Shown piece by piece: positions 46,737 to 56,067 of a stretch of 64,000 nucleotides of DNA; position 1 is the stretch's first letter, and each line of letters starts with the position of its first letter. The notes under the pieces were generated by a model that saw nothing but the letters and a program-made list of their open reading frames with translations, did not search any database and was not told the origin of the DNA. This DNA comes from Klebsiella sp. RHBSTW-00484. Lineage in GTDB: Bacteria > Pseudomonadota > Gammaproteobacteria > Enterobacterales > Enterobacteriaceae. The stretch is from NCBI RefSeq assembly GCF_013705725.1, contig NZ_CP055481.1, positions 1,612,001 to 1,676,000 on the forward strand. Reading direction: 5' to 3'. The position numbers were made by a program, and so were the translations under genes.

Positions 46737-47654
46737 ATGAAAATTGCAATCGCAGGTGCAGGGGCTATGGGGTGCCGTTTTGGCTATATGTTACTGGCTG
46801 CCGGACATGACGTGACGCTTATCGATAGCTGGCAGGAACATGTTGATGCTATTTGCAGTAAGGGATTGTTTGTCGAAACGGAAACGACTCAACAGTATTA
46901 TCCGATACCCGCAGTTATGGCCGATAAGGCGCAGGGGGAATTTGAACTGGTTATTCTGTTTACCAAAGCTATGCAACTGGACAGCATGCTACAGCGTATT
47001 AAACCGTTGCTACCCGCGGCGAAAGTCGTGATGATTTTATCTAATGGTCTGGGAAATATCGAAACGCTGGCAAACTACGTTGATCGGGAAAAGATCTATG
47101 CTGGCGTCACGTTATGGTCGAGCGAACTGGAGGGGGCCGGACATATTATGGCCACGGGCACGGGGACGATTGAGCTGCAGCCTATTGCCAGCCAGGATGC
47201 TGACCAGGAATCCAGAGTCATTGCCGCCCTCAATAGCGCCGGGCTGAATGCGGAAATTAGCCCTGACGTATTATTATCAATCTGGAAGAAAGCGGCTTTT
47301 AATAGCATAATGAATACCTATTGCGCACTGCTGGATTGTAATGTCGGTGGTTTTGGCAATCGACCTGGAGCATTAGATTTAGCGCAGGCAGTGGTGGATG
47401 AGTTTGTACTGGTAGCAGCCAGTCAGAATATTCCGTTGACTCAGGAAATGGTGATGAATACGGTAAAAAAAGTATTCGACCCGCGCGAAAGTGGCCATCA
47501 CTATCCTTCTATGTATCAGGATTTACACAAAGGGCGGCTCACTGAAATTGACTATTTAAATGGAGCGATTGCGCGTATTGGGATGCAGAACAATATTGCC
47601 GTACCGGTTAACAAGCTTCTGACTCAGCTGATTCACGCCAAAGAAGCGCAATAA
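46737..47654 (+). CDS. Ketopantoate reductase-like protein (ApbA/PanE family)
   Basis: 305 aa. N-terminal NAD(P)-binding GAGAMGCRFGYML, catalytic Lys in SIWKKAAFNS (about 183) and a C-terminal helical domain with MYQDLHKGRLTEIDYLNG, all ApbA/PanE features. It reduces a 2-keto acid such as 2-dehydropantoate with NADPH. The housekeeping panE is elsewhere in enterics, so this is probably a paralogue with another substrate, tied to the OFA transporter. It ends 39 nt from convergent yfhH. Confidence 0.85.
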   Translation: MKIAIAGAGAMGCRFGYMLLAAGHDVTLIDSWQEHVDAICSKGLFVETETTQQYYPIPAVMADKAQGEFELVILFTKAMQLDSMLQRIKPLLPAAKVVMILSNGLGNIETLANYVDREKIYAGVTLWSSELEGAGHIMATGTGTIELQPIASQDADQESRVIAALNSAGLNAEISPDVLLSIWKKAAFNSIMNTYCALLDCNVGGFGNRPGALDLAQAVVDEFVLVAASQNIPLTQEMVMNTVKKVFDPRESGHHYPSMYQDLHKGRLTEIDYLNGAIARIGMQNNIAVPVNKLLTQLIHAKEAQ

Positions 47655-47660
47655 ATCCAG

Positions 47661-47689
47661 GGGCTCTTTTGCGAAATGCAGAAGAGCCC
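47661..47689. terminator. Hairpin between the convergent genes panE-like and yfhH
   Basis: GGGCTCTTTTGC and GCAGAAGAGCCC form a stem with one mismatch. There is no clear T-run on either side, so it may be a weak bidirectional terminator. Confidence 0.5.
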
Positions 47690-47693
47690 GATT

Positions 47694-48542
47694 TCAGACC
47701 AGTTTTTTCACCAGCGCTTCACTGTGACGAATGCGATCCGGGGCGCGCTCGAGATCCTGCTGGACCAGCCCCATGAACAGCAGGTCGGCCAGCATCATTT
47801 GCGCGCTGGTGGAGGAGATCGCGGCGCTGCGCGTAGCCTGCTCTTCAGCGATGGTATACAGGCACAGAGTTGCCTGCTGTTGAAGGGCGTTGGGGTTAAA
47901 ACCGGTGATCGCCAGGATCTGGCTCCCCACTCGCAATGCTTCACCTGCCGCCATATTAATTTCGCGTCGCTCACCAGAGTAGGAGATGGCCAGCAGCAGA
48001 TCGTCTGCCGCCATCGCCTGTACCGTTGCCAGAAGGGCGTGCATATCCTGCTCAGAAACGGCGTTAATGCCGATTTTCATCAGCTTCCAGCTAAAGTTCC
48101 GCGCGACCAGGCCCGATGCGCCAATACCGGTAATAATAACCCGCCGGGCATTACGCAGTAGCGCAACGGCTTCCAGTAGCTTTTCTTCGCTGTTGACGTC
48201 CAGAGAGGCATGCATTGCCGCGATATTATCTTTAATCAGCTTTTCGCCCACCAGCCGGAGAGGATCATCCCCGCGAATCTGATTATGCACCGGTACGGAT
48301 TGCGGAGTGGGGGCGCTAGCCAATGCTTCGCTTAACGCCAGTTTCAACGCCGGGAAACCTTTAAAACCCATCTTCTGCGCGAATTTTACCACGCTCGACT
48401 GGCTGACCCCGGCTTCTCCCGCCAGCTGCTGTGAGCTGAGGTGGCGGGTTTGATCCGGTTGAGCCAAAATAAAATCGGCCAGTTTTTTATCACTTGCGGC
48501 CAGCGTGGGGTAACGTTGGCGGATTCGGGTCAAACAGTTCAT
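47694..48542 (-). CDS. yfhH: RpiR-family regulator YfhH
   Basis: 282 aa. N-terminal HTH_6 domain (about 1-77, with GEAGVSQSSVVKFAQKMGFKGF) and a C-terminal SIS sugar-phosphate-binding domain (about 125-250, with VIITGIGASGLVARN and ISYSGERREI). It is a transcription regulator; target unknown. In E. coli it sits directly by yfhL; here the LysR-MFS-reductase cassette lies between. Confidence 0.93.
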   Translation of the reverse strand: MNCLTRIRQRYPTLAASDKKLADFILAQPDQTRHLSSQQLAGEAGVSQSSVVKFAQKMGFKGFPALKLALSEALASAPTPQSVPVHNQIRGDDPLRLVGEKLIKDNIAAMHASLDVNSEEKLLEAVALLRNARRVIITGIGASGLVARNFSWKLMKIGINAVSEQDMHALLATVQAMAADDLLLAISYSGERREINMAAGEALRVGSQILAITGFNPNALQQQATLCLYTIAEEQATRSAAISSTSAQMMLADLLFMGLVQQDLERAPDRIRHSEALVKKLV

Positions 48543-48755
48543 AGCGGCTCCGGAGGACAGCTTTCACCCTCGGCTGAAAGAATTTTGTATTCAATTATAA
48601 GGGGATTAATGCGAATTAAAAATTCAACCGCTCAGATTTCTCTGCAAGCAGGTTTTACCTTAATCCCGGCTCAACGATGGCGGATGTTTTCGCTATTCAA
48701 CGTGTAAGGCTGTTAAGCTATTGGTTATCGAGGTGTTAATCCAGAGGAGTCGGTT

Positions 48756-49391
48756 TTGAATAGTAGCATGCGGCGAGTGGTTTTCTTTGATCTGGATGGC
48801 ACCTTGCATCAGCAGGATATGTTCGGCAGTTTCTTGCGCTATGTGTTACGTCATCAGCCGTTGAATACGTTGCTGGTTCTTCCTCTGTTGCCCGTTATTC
48901 TTGCTGGGTTGTTGCTAAACGGTCGGGCCGCACGCTGGCCGATGAGCCTGCTGCTGTGGGCTACGACTTTCGGGCGCAGTGAGAGGCATCTGAAACGTCT
49001 TGAGGCGAGTTTTGTTCATTGGTTCCGGCAGCATGTCACGGCTTTTCCCGTCGTTCAGTCACGGTTGACGGATTATCTGACCAGTACCGATGCGGACGTT
49101 TGGTTGATTACCGGGTCGCCGCAGTCGCTGGTGGAGCAGGTCTATTTTGATACTGCATGGTTGCCGCGGGTGAATCTGATTGCCAGTCGGATGGAGCGCC
49201 GTTGCGGCGGCTGGGTTTTAACGCTGCGTTGTCTGGGTAGCGAAAAAGTGGCGCAACTGGAGCAAAAAATCGGTGCTCCGCTGCGCTTGTACAGTGGTTA
49301 TAGCGACAGCGAACAGGACAATCCGCTGCTCTATTTTTGCCAGCACCGCTGGCGAGTAACCCCACAGGGCGATCTTCAGCAGTTAGAATAG
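48756..49391 (+). CDS. pgpC: Phosphatidylglycerophosphatase C (PgpC, YfhB)
   Basis: 211 aa. HAD-family motif I FFDLDGTLHQQDM, motif II WLITGSPQ and the C-terminal YSGYSDSEQDNPLL, with a membrane segment near residues 40-65. It dephosphorylates phosphatidylglycerophosphate. The start has a moderate ribosome site (AGGAG at about -13). Confidence 0.94.
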   Translation: MNSSMRRVVFFDLDGTLHQQDMFGSFLRYVLRHQPLNTLLVLPLLPVILAGLLLNGRAARWPMSLLLWATTFGRSERHLKRLEASFVHWFRQHVTAFPVVQSRLTDYLTSTDADVWLITGSPQSLVEQVYFDTAWLPRVNLIASRMERRCGGWVLTLRCLGSEKVAQLEQKIGAPLRLYSGYSDSEQDNPLLYFCQHRWRVTPQGDLQQLE

Positions 49392-49405
49392 TGTGTAATA
49401 TATAG

Positions 49406-49951
<546 letters not shown>

Positions 49952-49957
49952 TCCCGG

Positions 49958-50779
49958 TTATTTCCGCTCCGCGCCAGGCGGGTGATTAAAACAGCGCGTA
50001 TAGGCCTCGGTTAATCTCGGAAGAGAGGTAAAACCGCAGGCTGCGGCAATGCTGGCCACTGAACGTTCTGTGGTGCGCAGCATCTCTTGTGCTTTCAGCA
50101 AGCGATAGCGCTGGATGAACTGTTCCGGCGTGAACCCGGTAAACTCTTTCACAAACCGATAAAGCGTGCGTTTTGGCATCGCGCACTCTTCAGCCATATT
50201 TTCCCATACGATAGTGTGCGGCAGATTCTCGCGAATAGCGTGCAGCAGGCGCTGTTTGTTGCTCTCCTGACGGTTCGTCCTTATCGGACGAATACTGGCC
50301 TCCAGCAGCCTGGCCATAATCATCAGGATCGTGGCTTCAGCGATGGCAAAATAAGTATCGTCATAGTTATCATCTGTTCTGCGGTGGATTTCATCAGCCA
50401 GTTGCACAATGTGCTCCAGCTCGGCGTGATTAAGCGCGCCCGGGCGTTTATGGGTAAAATGATTTAGCTGGCCGAGCAGTGGTTTCTGCGGCTTAATAAA
50501 TTGAAATGTTCCCTCGCGCTTAAGCCGAATGTTAATTAAGGACAGGTGGCGGGTTGATTCGTAATAGTGAATATCGTTGGCTGAGACAAAGAAAAAATCG
50601 CCTTTAAAAATAAGCTGTGGCCGATCGTTGATAATATGGAAACCGCAGCCCTCCTTAACAATAACGATTTCATCAAAATCGTGACCATGAATATCGGCCA
50701 TCTCCTGATCGCGCGAGCTAAACAACGAAAATGCATGAGTATCGGAGAGGAAGTAATCCTGAGCGTGCATAATTTTCAT
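49958..50779 (-). CDS. AraC-family transcriptional regulator
   Basis: 273 aa. N-terminal cupin-like domain (about 1-130, HGHDFDEIVIVKEG) and a C-terminal AraC/XylS HTH pair (about 178-273, MPKRTLYRFVKEFTGFTPEQFIQRYR). The layout recalls the rhamnose regulators RhaR/RhaS. It is the last gene of the GPH-GH78-AraC cassette, 19 nt after the glycosidase, and probably controls it. Its stop lies 7 nt from that of tadA, convergent, with no terminator seen. Confidence 0.88.
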   Translation of the reverse strand: MKIMHAQDYFLSDTHAFSLFSSRDQEMADIHGHDFDEIVIVKEGCGFHIINDRPQLIFKGDFFFVSANDIHYYESTRHLSLINIRLKREGTFQFIKPQKPLLGQLNHFTHKRPGALNHAELEHIVQLADEIHRRTDDNYDDTYFAIAEATILMIMARLLEASIRPIRTNRQESNKQRLLHAIRENLPHTIVWENMAEECAMPKRTLYRFVKEFTGFTPEQFIQRYRLLKAQEMLRTTERSVASIAAACGFTSLPRLTEAYTRCFNHPPGAERK

Positions 50780-50798
50780 TCTTCCTCTCCTGGATTCA

Positions 50799-52775
50799 TT
50801 ATTTTAAGGAAAAAGTCAGCGGTTGGTTGGCGGTCAGCGACCGGGTTTCGCCATCTAAACGAACGACCCCTCCACTACGCGTCGAGCAAACCGTCAGCAC
50901 GTTGTCGCATAAGTTTAACCTGACCTCACCGTCTTTAATTGGTAACGTGCAGTCGAGACGAGAAAACGAAGTTAGCCACGGCTCGATGATAAAGGTTTCG
51001 TAGCCCGGCGTCAGCGCCCGAAGGCCGACAAAATAGCGTCCCAGGAGATACAGCGGGCTTGCCCCCCAGGCATGACACAAACTTTTACCGAATTTATCAC
51101 CATACATGGCGTAGTGTTCATCACCCGCAACTTGCGGATTGTACTCTTCCCAAAACGTCGTCGCGCCAAGCGCCAGCATGCCACCCCAATAGCTGCGGAT
51201 CTTCTGCAATACGCGCTCCTGCTGACCACAGCGGCATAGCGTATCCAGCTCAAAGAAGGTAAACCAGGGGGTGACAATTTGCGCAATAGCGTCATTTAAC
51301 AACACGCGCTCGACAATAATATCCCGGCGTTTGGGGGAAACCAGATCGAACATCAGAGCAAAGATATTGGCGTGGCGAGTGACGTTATTTCTGCCGCTTT
51401 CATAGCTGTCGATATAGGCGCCTTGTGCTTCGTCCCAGAAAAAGGCATCGATATTTTTTGCCAGCTCATTGGCCCGCTTAAGGTACGGTTCCGGGTTGGC
51501 ATCCGCCAGCTTCGCGCAGAGCGCCATGGTGTGCCAGGCTTTTAAAAGCAGCATTTGTTCGGCGCACACGGCTCCGGTTTTATCGATTTCGGCCCAGTCG
51601 ATAAATATCCAGTCCCCCTCTTTTCCGCGAATGAAACCCTGCTCATCAATGTCCCGCTGCAGCCACTCCATCAGGCTGACCATTTGCGGGAAAACCTGGC
51701 GTATAAAAGTCACATCGTTGCTCATCAGATAGTGATTTTCGACATTGCTTATCCACAGAAGTGAGTAATCAACAATGGTATTCATATGCTGACGGATTGG
51801 ATCACGCCCGCGCAGGGCCAGCAGGGTCCGACGGTTAATCGCCTCATCGAAAAAAAGGTAAGGGTTAATCAACGTGCATTGCCAGGCATCACCGGACCAA
51901 ATCCAGCGATCGCGCTTCACGCCGTCGATAAAAAAGAGATCACTACACAGCGCGAACGTCTCATGGGAAACTTGCCAGATCTGCTCGATCAGCGGATCGT
52001 CACAGCATAAGCTCGCAATGTTGTCCCGCGGAATAAACTCGTGCCAGGCGACGATCTTGACTGCATCAAAGACCACATCAGGGACAAAAATATAACGGAA
52101 AGCGCGTTTGCGAATGGCGCAACCCGCAGTGACGTTATCCTGCCAGTAATAACAGTTATTAATATCCAGAGCTTCAGCCTGCGATTCGCCATAGCACAGC
52201 TTAATCGGGGACGGATTAGGATGATTAAACGTCACTGTCAGCGTACCGTTAACCACGTGGACAAAGTCGAACAGCACGCCGCCATTGATTGCGACGCAGC
52301 TGACCGGCTCCCGCCGTTCACTCTGGTAGTTGACCGAGTTGGGCGAGGTCTCTGGATGCTGATAAAGTTCATCCCAGCCAGCCGGTGCGCTGACGATATA
52401 ATCGCTGGCCTGCCAGCTACCGTCGCTGAAAATATGCTCGCCTTCAACGCGAATGCTCGGCAGGCCTGTGGCGTTAGACAGATACACGTGAATGGTTTGT
52501 TTGCCGGGAGGGCAGCTCAGGTGCGTGCGCAGCGGATACTTTTTATCGCCAATCGCCACATAGCCGCTTCCCTCAGCCTGTACATAAAACGATTCGGCCT
52601 GCTCAAAGCAGTACTGGCGGCTGAAAAACACGCTTTTGCAGCAGTCCTGTACATGCCAGTAGGCCGGCCAGTCGAACCGTCGTTCTTCGCGCTGCAAGTT
52701 TTGTAATAGAGCGTGACGGATCTCGAAGTCACCCGCGAACCAAATCCATCTGGCTTTAGCATTGAATGTCATCAT
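50799..52775 (-). CDS. GH78 alpha-L-rhamnosidase-like glycoside hydrolase
   Basis: 658 aa. A beta-sandwich region (about 1-260), then the (alpha/alpha)6 catalytic domain with DGVKRDRWIWSGD (D284 and D289) and TTFWEEYNP (E543), and a C-terminal beta domain. From memory the first motif equals D-C-P-x-R-E-R-L-G-W-T-G-D of larger GH78 enzymes, with Asp in place of the Glu acid, as in the Klebsiella oxytoca enzyme. No signal peptide, so it should be cytoplasmic and act on imported rhamnosides. It lies 2 nt after the transporter. Confidence 0.85.
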   Translation of the reverse strand: MMTFNAKARWIWFAGDFEIRHALLQNLQREERRFDWPAYWHVQDCCKSVFFSRQYCFEQAESFYVQAEGSGYVAIGDKKYPLRTHLSCPPGKQTIHVYLSNATGLPSIRVEGEHIFSDGSWQASDYIVSAPAGWDELYQHPETSPNSVNYQSERREPVSCVAINGGVLFDFVHVVNGTLTVTFNHPNPSPIKLCYGESQAEALDINNCYYWQDNVTAGCAIRKRAFRYIFVPDVVFDAVKIVAWHEFIPRDNIASLCCDDPLIEQIWQVSHETFALCSDLFFIDGVKRDRWIWSGDAWQCTLINPYLFFDEAINRRTLLALRGRDPIRQHMNTIVDYSLLWISNVENHYLMSNDVTFIRQVFPQMVSLMEWLQRDIDEQGFIRGKEGDWIFIDWAEIDKTGAVCAEQMLLLKAWHTMALCAKLADANPEPYLKRANELAKNIDAFFWDEAQGAYIDSYESGRNNVTRHANIFALMFDLVSPKRRDIIVERVLLNDAIAQIVTPWFTFFELDTLCRCGQQERVLQKIRSYWGGMLALGATTFWEEYNPQVAGDEHYAMYGDKFGKSLCHAWGASPLYLLGRYFVGLRALTPGYETFIIEPWLTSFSRLDCTLPIKDGEVRLNLCDNVLTVCSTRSGGVVRLDGETRSLTANQPLTFSLK

Positions 52776-52777
52776 GG

Positions 52778-54139
52778 TTAAATTCCTGAAGTCTCTGCGT
52801 TAAGTTGTTTCTGTTTGGCAAGTTGCTGTTTGATCTCTTCATATTGGCTATCGAGGGTGTAAAAGCGACCCATCCAGAGCATGGAGATAACAATCAACCC
52901 TGCCGGGATCCACAGATAGCAGGCCTTAATGGCGATGATGGCGGCGGCAGACTGCTGCGCTTCGGCGACATATCCCGTCGCCGAGAGCAGGAATCCGCTT
53001 AATGCTCCGGCTACGGCCATCGCCACTTTACCGATAAAGCCATTCACCGAAGTCAGAATGCCAGCCGTGTTGATGCCGGTTTTCCATTCACCGTAATCCA
53101 CCGGATCCGCCTGCATTGAAAAGTAGATCGCATTGCGTTGACCAAAGCCGAATGCCAGCAGCACGGCGCCGGACATCAAACCCCAAACGTTAACTCCGGA
53201 GAACATCATCACCGCCATGCCGAGTAGGTTCATGGCACAAGCTAACTGGTAAACCTGAATTTTTCGTAGATAGCGGGTAAGGAACGGCACGGTTAAGGTG
53301 CCAAGTAGCGGAACAAAAGAGGAGATCCCCGCTGCGACGGAAGTCAGGGCGGTGTTGCCGACATAATATTTGAAGAAATAGATCAATGCGCCGGACTGAA
53401 GGAAAAATGCACCCCACATAAAAAGAATATTGATAGCGAAAACTTTCCACGGGCCGTTTTCTCTTAACCCCTGCCAGGCACGACGCAGAGTCATTCTCTC
53501 TGGAGTAATGGCGAAGCGTTCTTTGACATTAAAAAAACTGACAAACAGGAAGAAGGTCGAGATAACGCCAAACAATGTCGCCGTATAAATAAACCCACGA
53601 TTCTGATCGCCCTGACCAAACCAATTAACCAGTGGCAATGTGGCAACCGAAACTATCGTCGAGCCAATAAAACTAAACATGATTCTCACTGACGAGAGTA
53701 CGGTACGTTCTTGAGCGTCATTGCTTAAAAAAGGCAGCATGGCATTGTAGGGAATATTGACCAGAGTAAACATCACCGAGAGCAGAAAGTAGGTAATAAA
53801 CGCCCAGGCCAATTTTCCTGTTGTACTAATATCTGGGACGTAAAAAGCTAAAATGCATAGTAGACCAAATGGAATTGCGCCAATAGCTAGCCACGGACGG
53901 CAGCGCCCCCAGCGGGTGGTGGTATTATCAATGAGGATCCCCATAAAAACATCGGTTACCCCATCGGCAAGTCGGGTAATCAAAAACATAATACCGATAT
54001 AATAAGCCGGGAGCTTCATGATATCGGTGTAAAAGTACATTAAATATAATGAAATTAATTGCCACACTAAATTACAGGAAATATCGGCTACTGAAAAACC
54101 CAGCCGTAATCTCCACGGAGAAGATGTTTTCGGTTCCAT
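52778..54139 (-). CDS. MFS sugar transporter, glycoside-pentoside-hexuronide (GPH) family
   Basis: 453 aa from MEPKTSSPWRLR, after CCGAGGCTGG; a start 29 codons upstream is less likely. About 12 TM helices; the N-terminal LADGVTDVFMGILIDNT and GRCRPWLAIGAIPFG are GPH-family (MelB/YicJ-type) sequence. It is a cation symporter for glycosides. Coupled to the GH78 gene (2 nt), it probably imports a rhamnose-containing glycoside. E. coli has no counterpart here. Confidence 0.88.
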   Translation of the reverse strand: MEPKTSSPWRLRLGFSVADISCNLVWQLISLYLMYFYTDIMKLPAYYIGIMFLITRLADGVTDVFMGILIDNTTTRWGRCRPWLAIGAIPFGLLCILAFYVPDISTTGKLAWAFITYFLLSVMFTLVNIPYNAMLPFLSNDAQERTVLSSVRIMFSFIGSTIVSVATLPLVNWFGQGDQNRGFIYTATLFGVISTFFLFVSFFNVKERFAITPERMTLRRAWQGLRENGPWKVFAINILFMWGAFFLQSGALIYFFKYYVGNTALTSVAAGISSFVPLLGTLTVPFLTRYLRKIQVYQLACAMNLLGMAVMMFSGVNVWGLMSGAVLLAFGFGQRNAIYFSMQADPVDYGEWKTGINTAGILTSVNGFIGKVAMAVAGALSGFLLSATGYVAEAQQSAAAIIAIKACYLWIPAGLIVISMLWMGRFYTLDSQYEEIKQQLAKQKQLNAETSGI

Positions 54140-54272
54140 GCCAGCCTCGGTTAAATGCAATGATGCGTTGAGCGTGGGAATATTAAATAACAACATCTTT
54201 GCCGAATCATTAGCTTGATTTGGCACTGTCGCGGAAACGCCTGTGACTCGGTTAGCGTTTTTAGCAGGCGGC

Positions 54273-55943
54273 TTACTTTGGTGAAATAAAGCGAGCTAAC
54301 GGCGGCGTCACGGCATCGCTATGCATCGAGGGTTGCAGGAAAGAGAGCAGGCTGGAAGGTTTCACTTGCTCGGGTATTTCATCCGGCATGACCGCCGGAT
54401 AGTGTTCGCCAAGCGCCGCAATCTGCGCCTCTTTTCTCTCTTTCTCAGAGAGGTAGCCCACAAGGCTGATATGGTATTTGCGGATATTCTCGACGTAGGC
54501 GTAGGCCTCATGACCGCGCGCAAAGCCGTACTTCAGCCGACTGTAATAGTTTTTCTGGCTCAGCAACGGCAGACGCTGCTTCACATCGGCCCAGCTATTG
54601 GGGTTGCCTTTCTGCTTTTTGGTTAGCGCCATCGCATCAAGCATATGCGCGTAGCCCATATTGTAAGCCGCTAGCGCAAACCAGATGCGTTCGTCTTTGG
54701 GAACGGAGTCCGGCACCTTATTCATCATATCCTGGAGATAACGCATGCCGCCGTCGAGGCTTTGGTCTGCATCGGTACGGTCGGTCAGTCCCAGGCTCTG
54801 GGCGGTATTACGGGTGAGCATCATTATTCCGCGTACGCCAGTCGGAGAGGTAGCCTGAGGGTCCCAATGCGACTCCTGCCATGAGATGGCCGCCAGCAGG
54901 CGCCAGTCTATCTGCCGGGCATATTTTTCAAACATCGGCTGTAGATCAGGGAGGACGTTCTCCACGGCGCGCAGGAAGGTGCGCGTATCAACATAGTCAA
55001 AATCGTTACCGTGACCGAGGTATTTCTCTTCCAGTCGCGCAAGGATGCCGTCTTCATTAATGCTATTGAAGAAATCGAGCATCGCCGCCGACAGGGAATT
55101 ATCTTCGCCTTTTTCGCTAAACCAGGTTACTGGCTGCTCATCGCTGATATCCAGCGCGACGGCCAGTTCCGGGTGGACGCGCTGGAACAGACTGACGGCG
55201 ACCGAATCCGCGATGGTGTAATCGAGCCTACCGTCGATCACCGCTTGCATCAGCGCCGTGGTGCCGCGTTTATCATCCACGCGCCAGTCGAGGTCCGGAT
55301 ATTTTTGTTCTTTTAATGCCTGCAGGTCGTTAACCGCCACGTGTCCAGGGGCGATAGCCAATTGCTCAGCTGTAAGATTAGCGAGGCTGCGCGGGCGCAG
55401 GCTACCTTTGCGATACACCAGTTGTTGCGAAACGGAATAGTAGGTTGGCCCGGCCTGATAGTTCTTTACCCGTTCAGAGTTGTAGACCAGACCCGCCGCC
55501 AGCATGTCGGCTTTTCCCTCATCGAGGTCGTCGAATAGCTGGCTGATATTTTGTCGGACAGTCACCTTCAGCTCGACCCCAAGGTAGTCGGCAAACTGTT
55601 GCGCCAGCTCATAATCGAAACCGTAGGTTTTATCATTGATGGACGCGAAGGTCATTGGCGAATTAATGGTGCTAACACGCAGCTCTCCGCGCGCCATAAT
55701 CCCTGCCACACGGTTCTCTGGTTTCCCCATCCACGGAAGAGACGGCCACAGGGCGGCCGCCAGCAAGAGGGTGACAATGCCGATAAGCAGATAATTAATC
55801 TTTAGTTTTTTCAGATAGTTAATCTTCTGCAGCTTTGTGTTCCTCAGCAGACTATGACCGGAAAAAGTAAAAGGTTGTCGTCGAATGAGCGGCATTTTGC
55901 TTAAGAATGCGCCAGTTGGCAACTTATTCGCTAACTGTGTCAC
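54273..55943 (-). CDS. mltF: Membrane-bound lytic murein transglycosylase F (MltF)
   Basis: Domains: N-terminal hydrophobic anchor or signal (ending [12 protein letters not shown]), a solute-binding-like domain ([14 protein letters not shown] to about residue 300), and a C-terminal SLT transglycosylase domain with catalytic Glu in [20 protein letters not shown]. It cleaves peptidoglycan at the outer membrane inner face. The family N-terminus ([11 protein letters not shown]) begins at a CTG at 55814 (513 aa); the GTG shown here gives 556 aa with 43 extra residues. The start is unsettled. The sequence is more diverged from E. coli than its neighbours. Confidence 0.9.
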   Translation of the reverse strand: MTQLANKLPTGAFLSKMPLIRRQPFTFSGHSLLRNTKLQKINYLKKLKINYLLIGIVTLLLAAALWPSLPWMGKPENRVAGIMARGELRVSTINSPMTFASINDKTYGFDYELAQQFADYLGVELKVTVRQNISQLFDDLDEGKADMLAAGLVYNSERVKNYQAGPTYYSVSQQLVYRKGSLRPRSLANLTAEQLAIAPGHVAVNDLQALKEQKYPDLDWRVDDKRGTTALMQAVIDGRLDYTIADSVAVSLFQRVHPELAVALDISDEQPVTWFSEKGEDNSLSAAMLDFFNSINEDGILARLEEKYLGHGNDFDYVDTRTFLRAVENVLPDLQPMFEKYARQIDWRLLAAISWQESHWDPQATSPTGVRGIMMLTRNTAQSLGLTDRTDADQSLDGGMRYLQDMMNKVPDSVPKDERIWFALAAYNMGYAHMLDAMALTKKQKGNPNSWADVKQRLPLLSQKNYYSRLKYGFARGHEAYAYVENIRKYHISLVGYLSEKERKEAQIAALGEHYPAVMPDEIPEQVKPSSLLSFLQPSMHSDAVTPPLARFISPK

Positions 55944-55978
55944 ATTTATTGATAAACCTCGGCAACCATTTTATTTCT

Positions 55979-55994
55979 ACGCAAACGGTTTCGT
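55979..55994. promoter_or_regulatory. PurR operator of purL
   Basis: ACGCAAACGGTTTCGT matches the PurR consensus (ACGCAAACGTTTTCGT) with one difference and overlaps the -35 region of purL. It represses with hypoxanthine or guanine bound. Confidence 0.93.
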
Positions 55995-56011
55995 CGGGAC
56001 GCAGGATTCAC

Positions 56012-56017
56012 TATAAT
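56012..56017 (+). promoter_or_regulatory. purL -10 element
   Basis: TATAAT; the -35, TTTCGT at 55989-55994, is 17 bp upstream and inside the PurR box. Confidence 0.75.
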
Positions 56018-56067
56018 GGCGCCCGTTTCCCCCGGCTCACCCTGAAAGCTTCGAAGACGAGAGACTT

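Noticed and set aside
54140..54272. Terminator between mltF and the GPH transporter gene
   Set aside because: AAACGC/GCGTTT arms exist, but the loop is long and there is no T-run.
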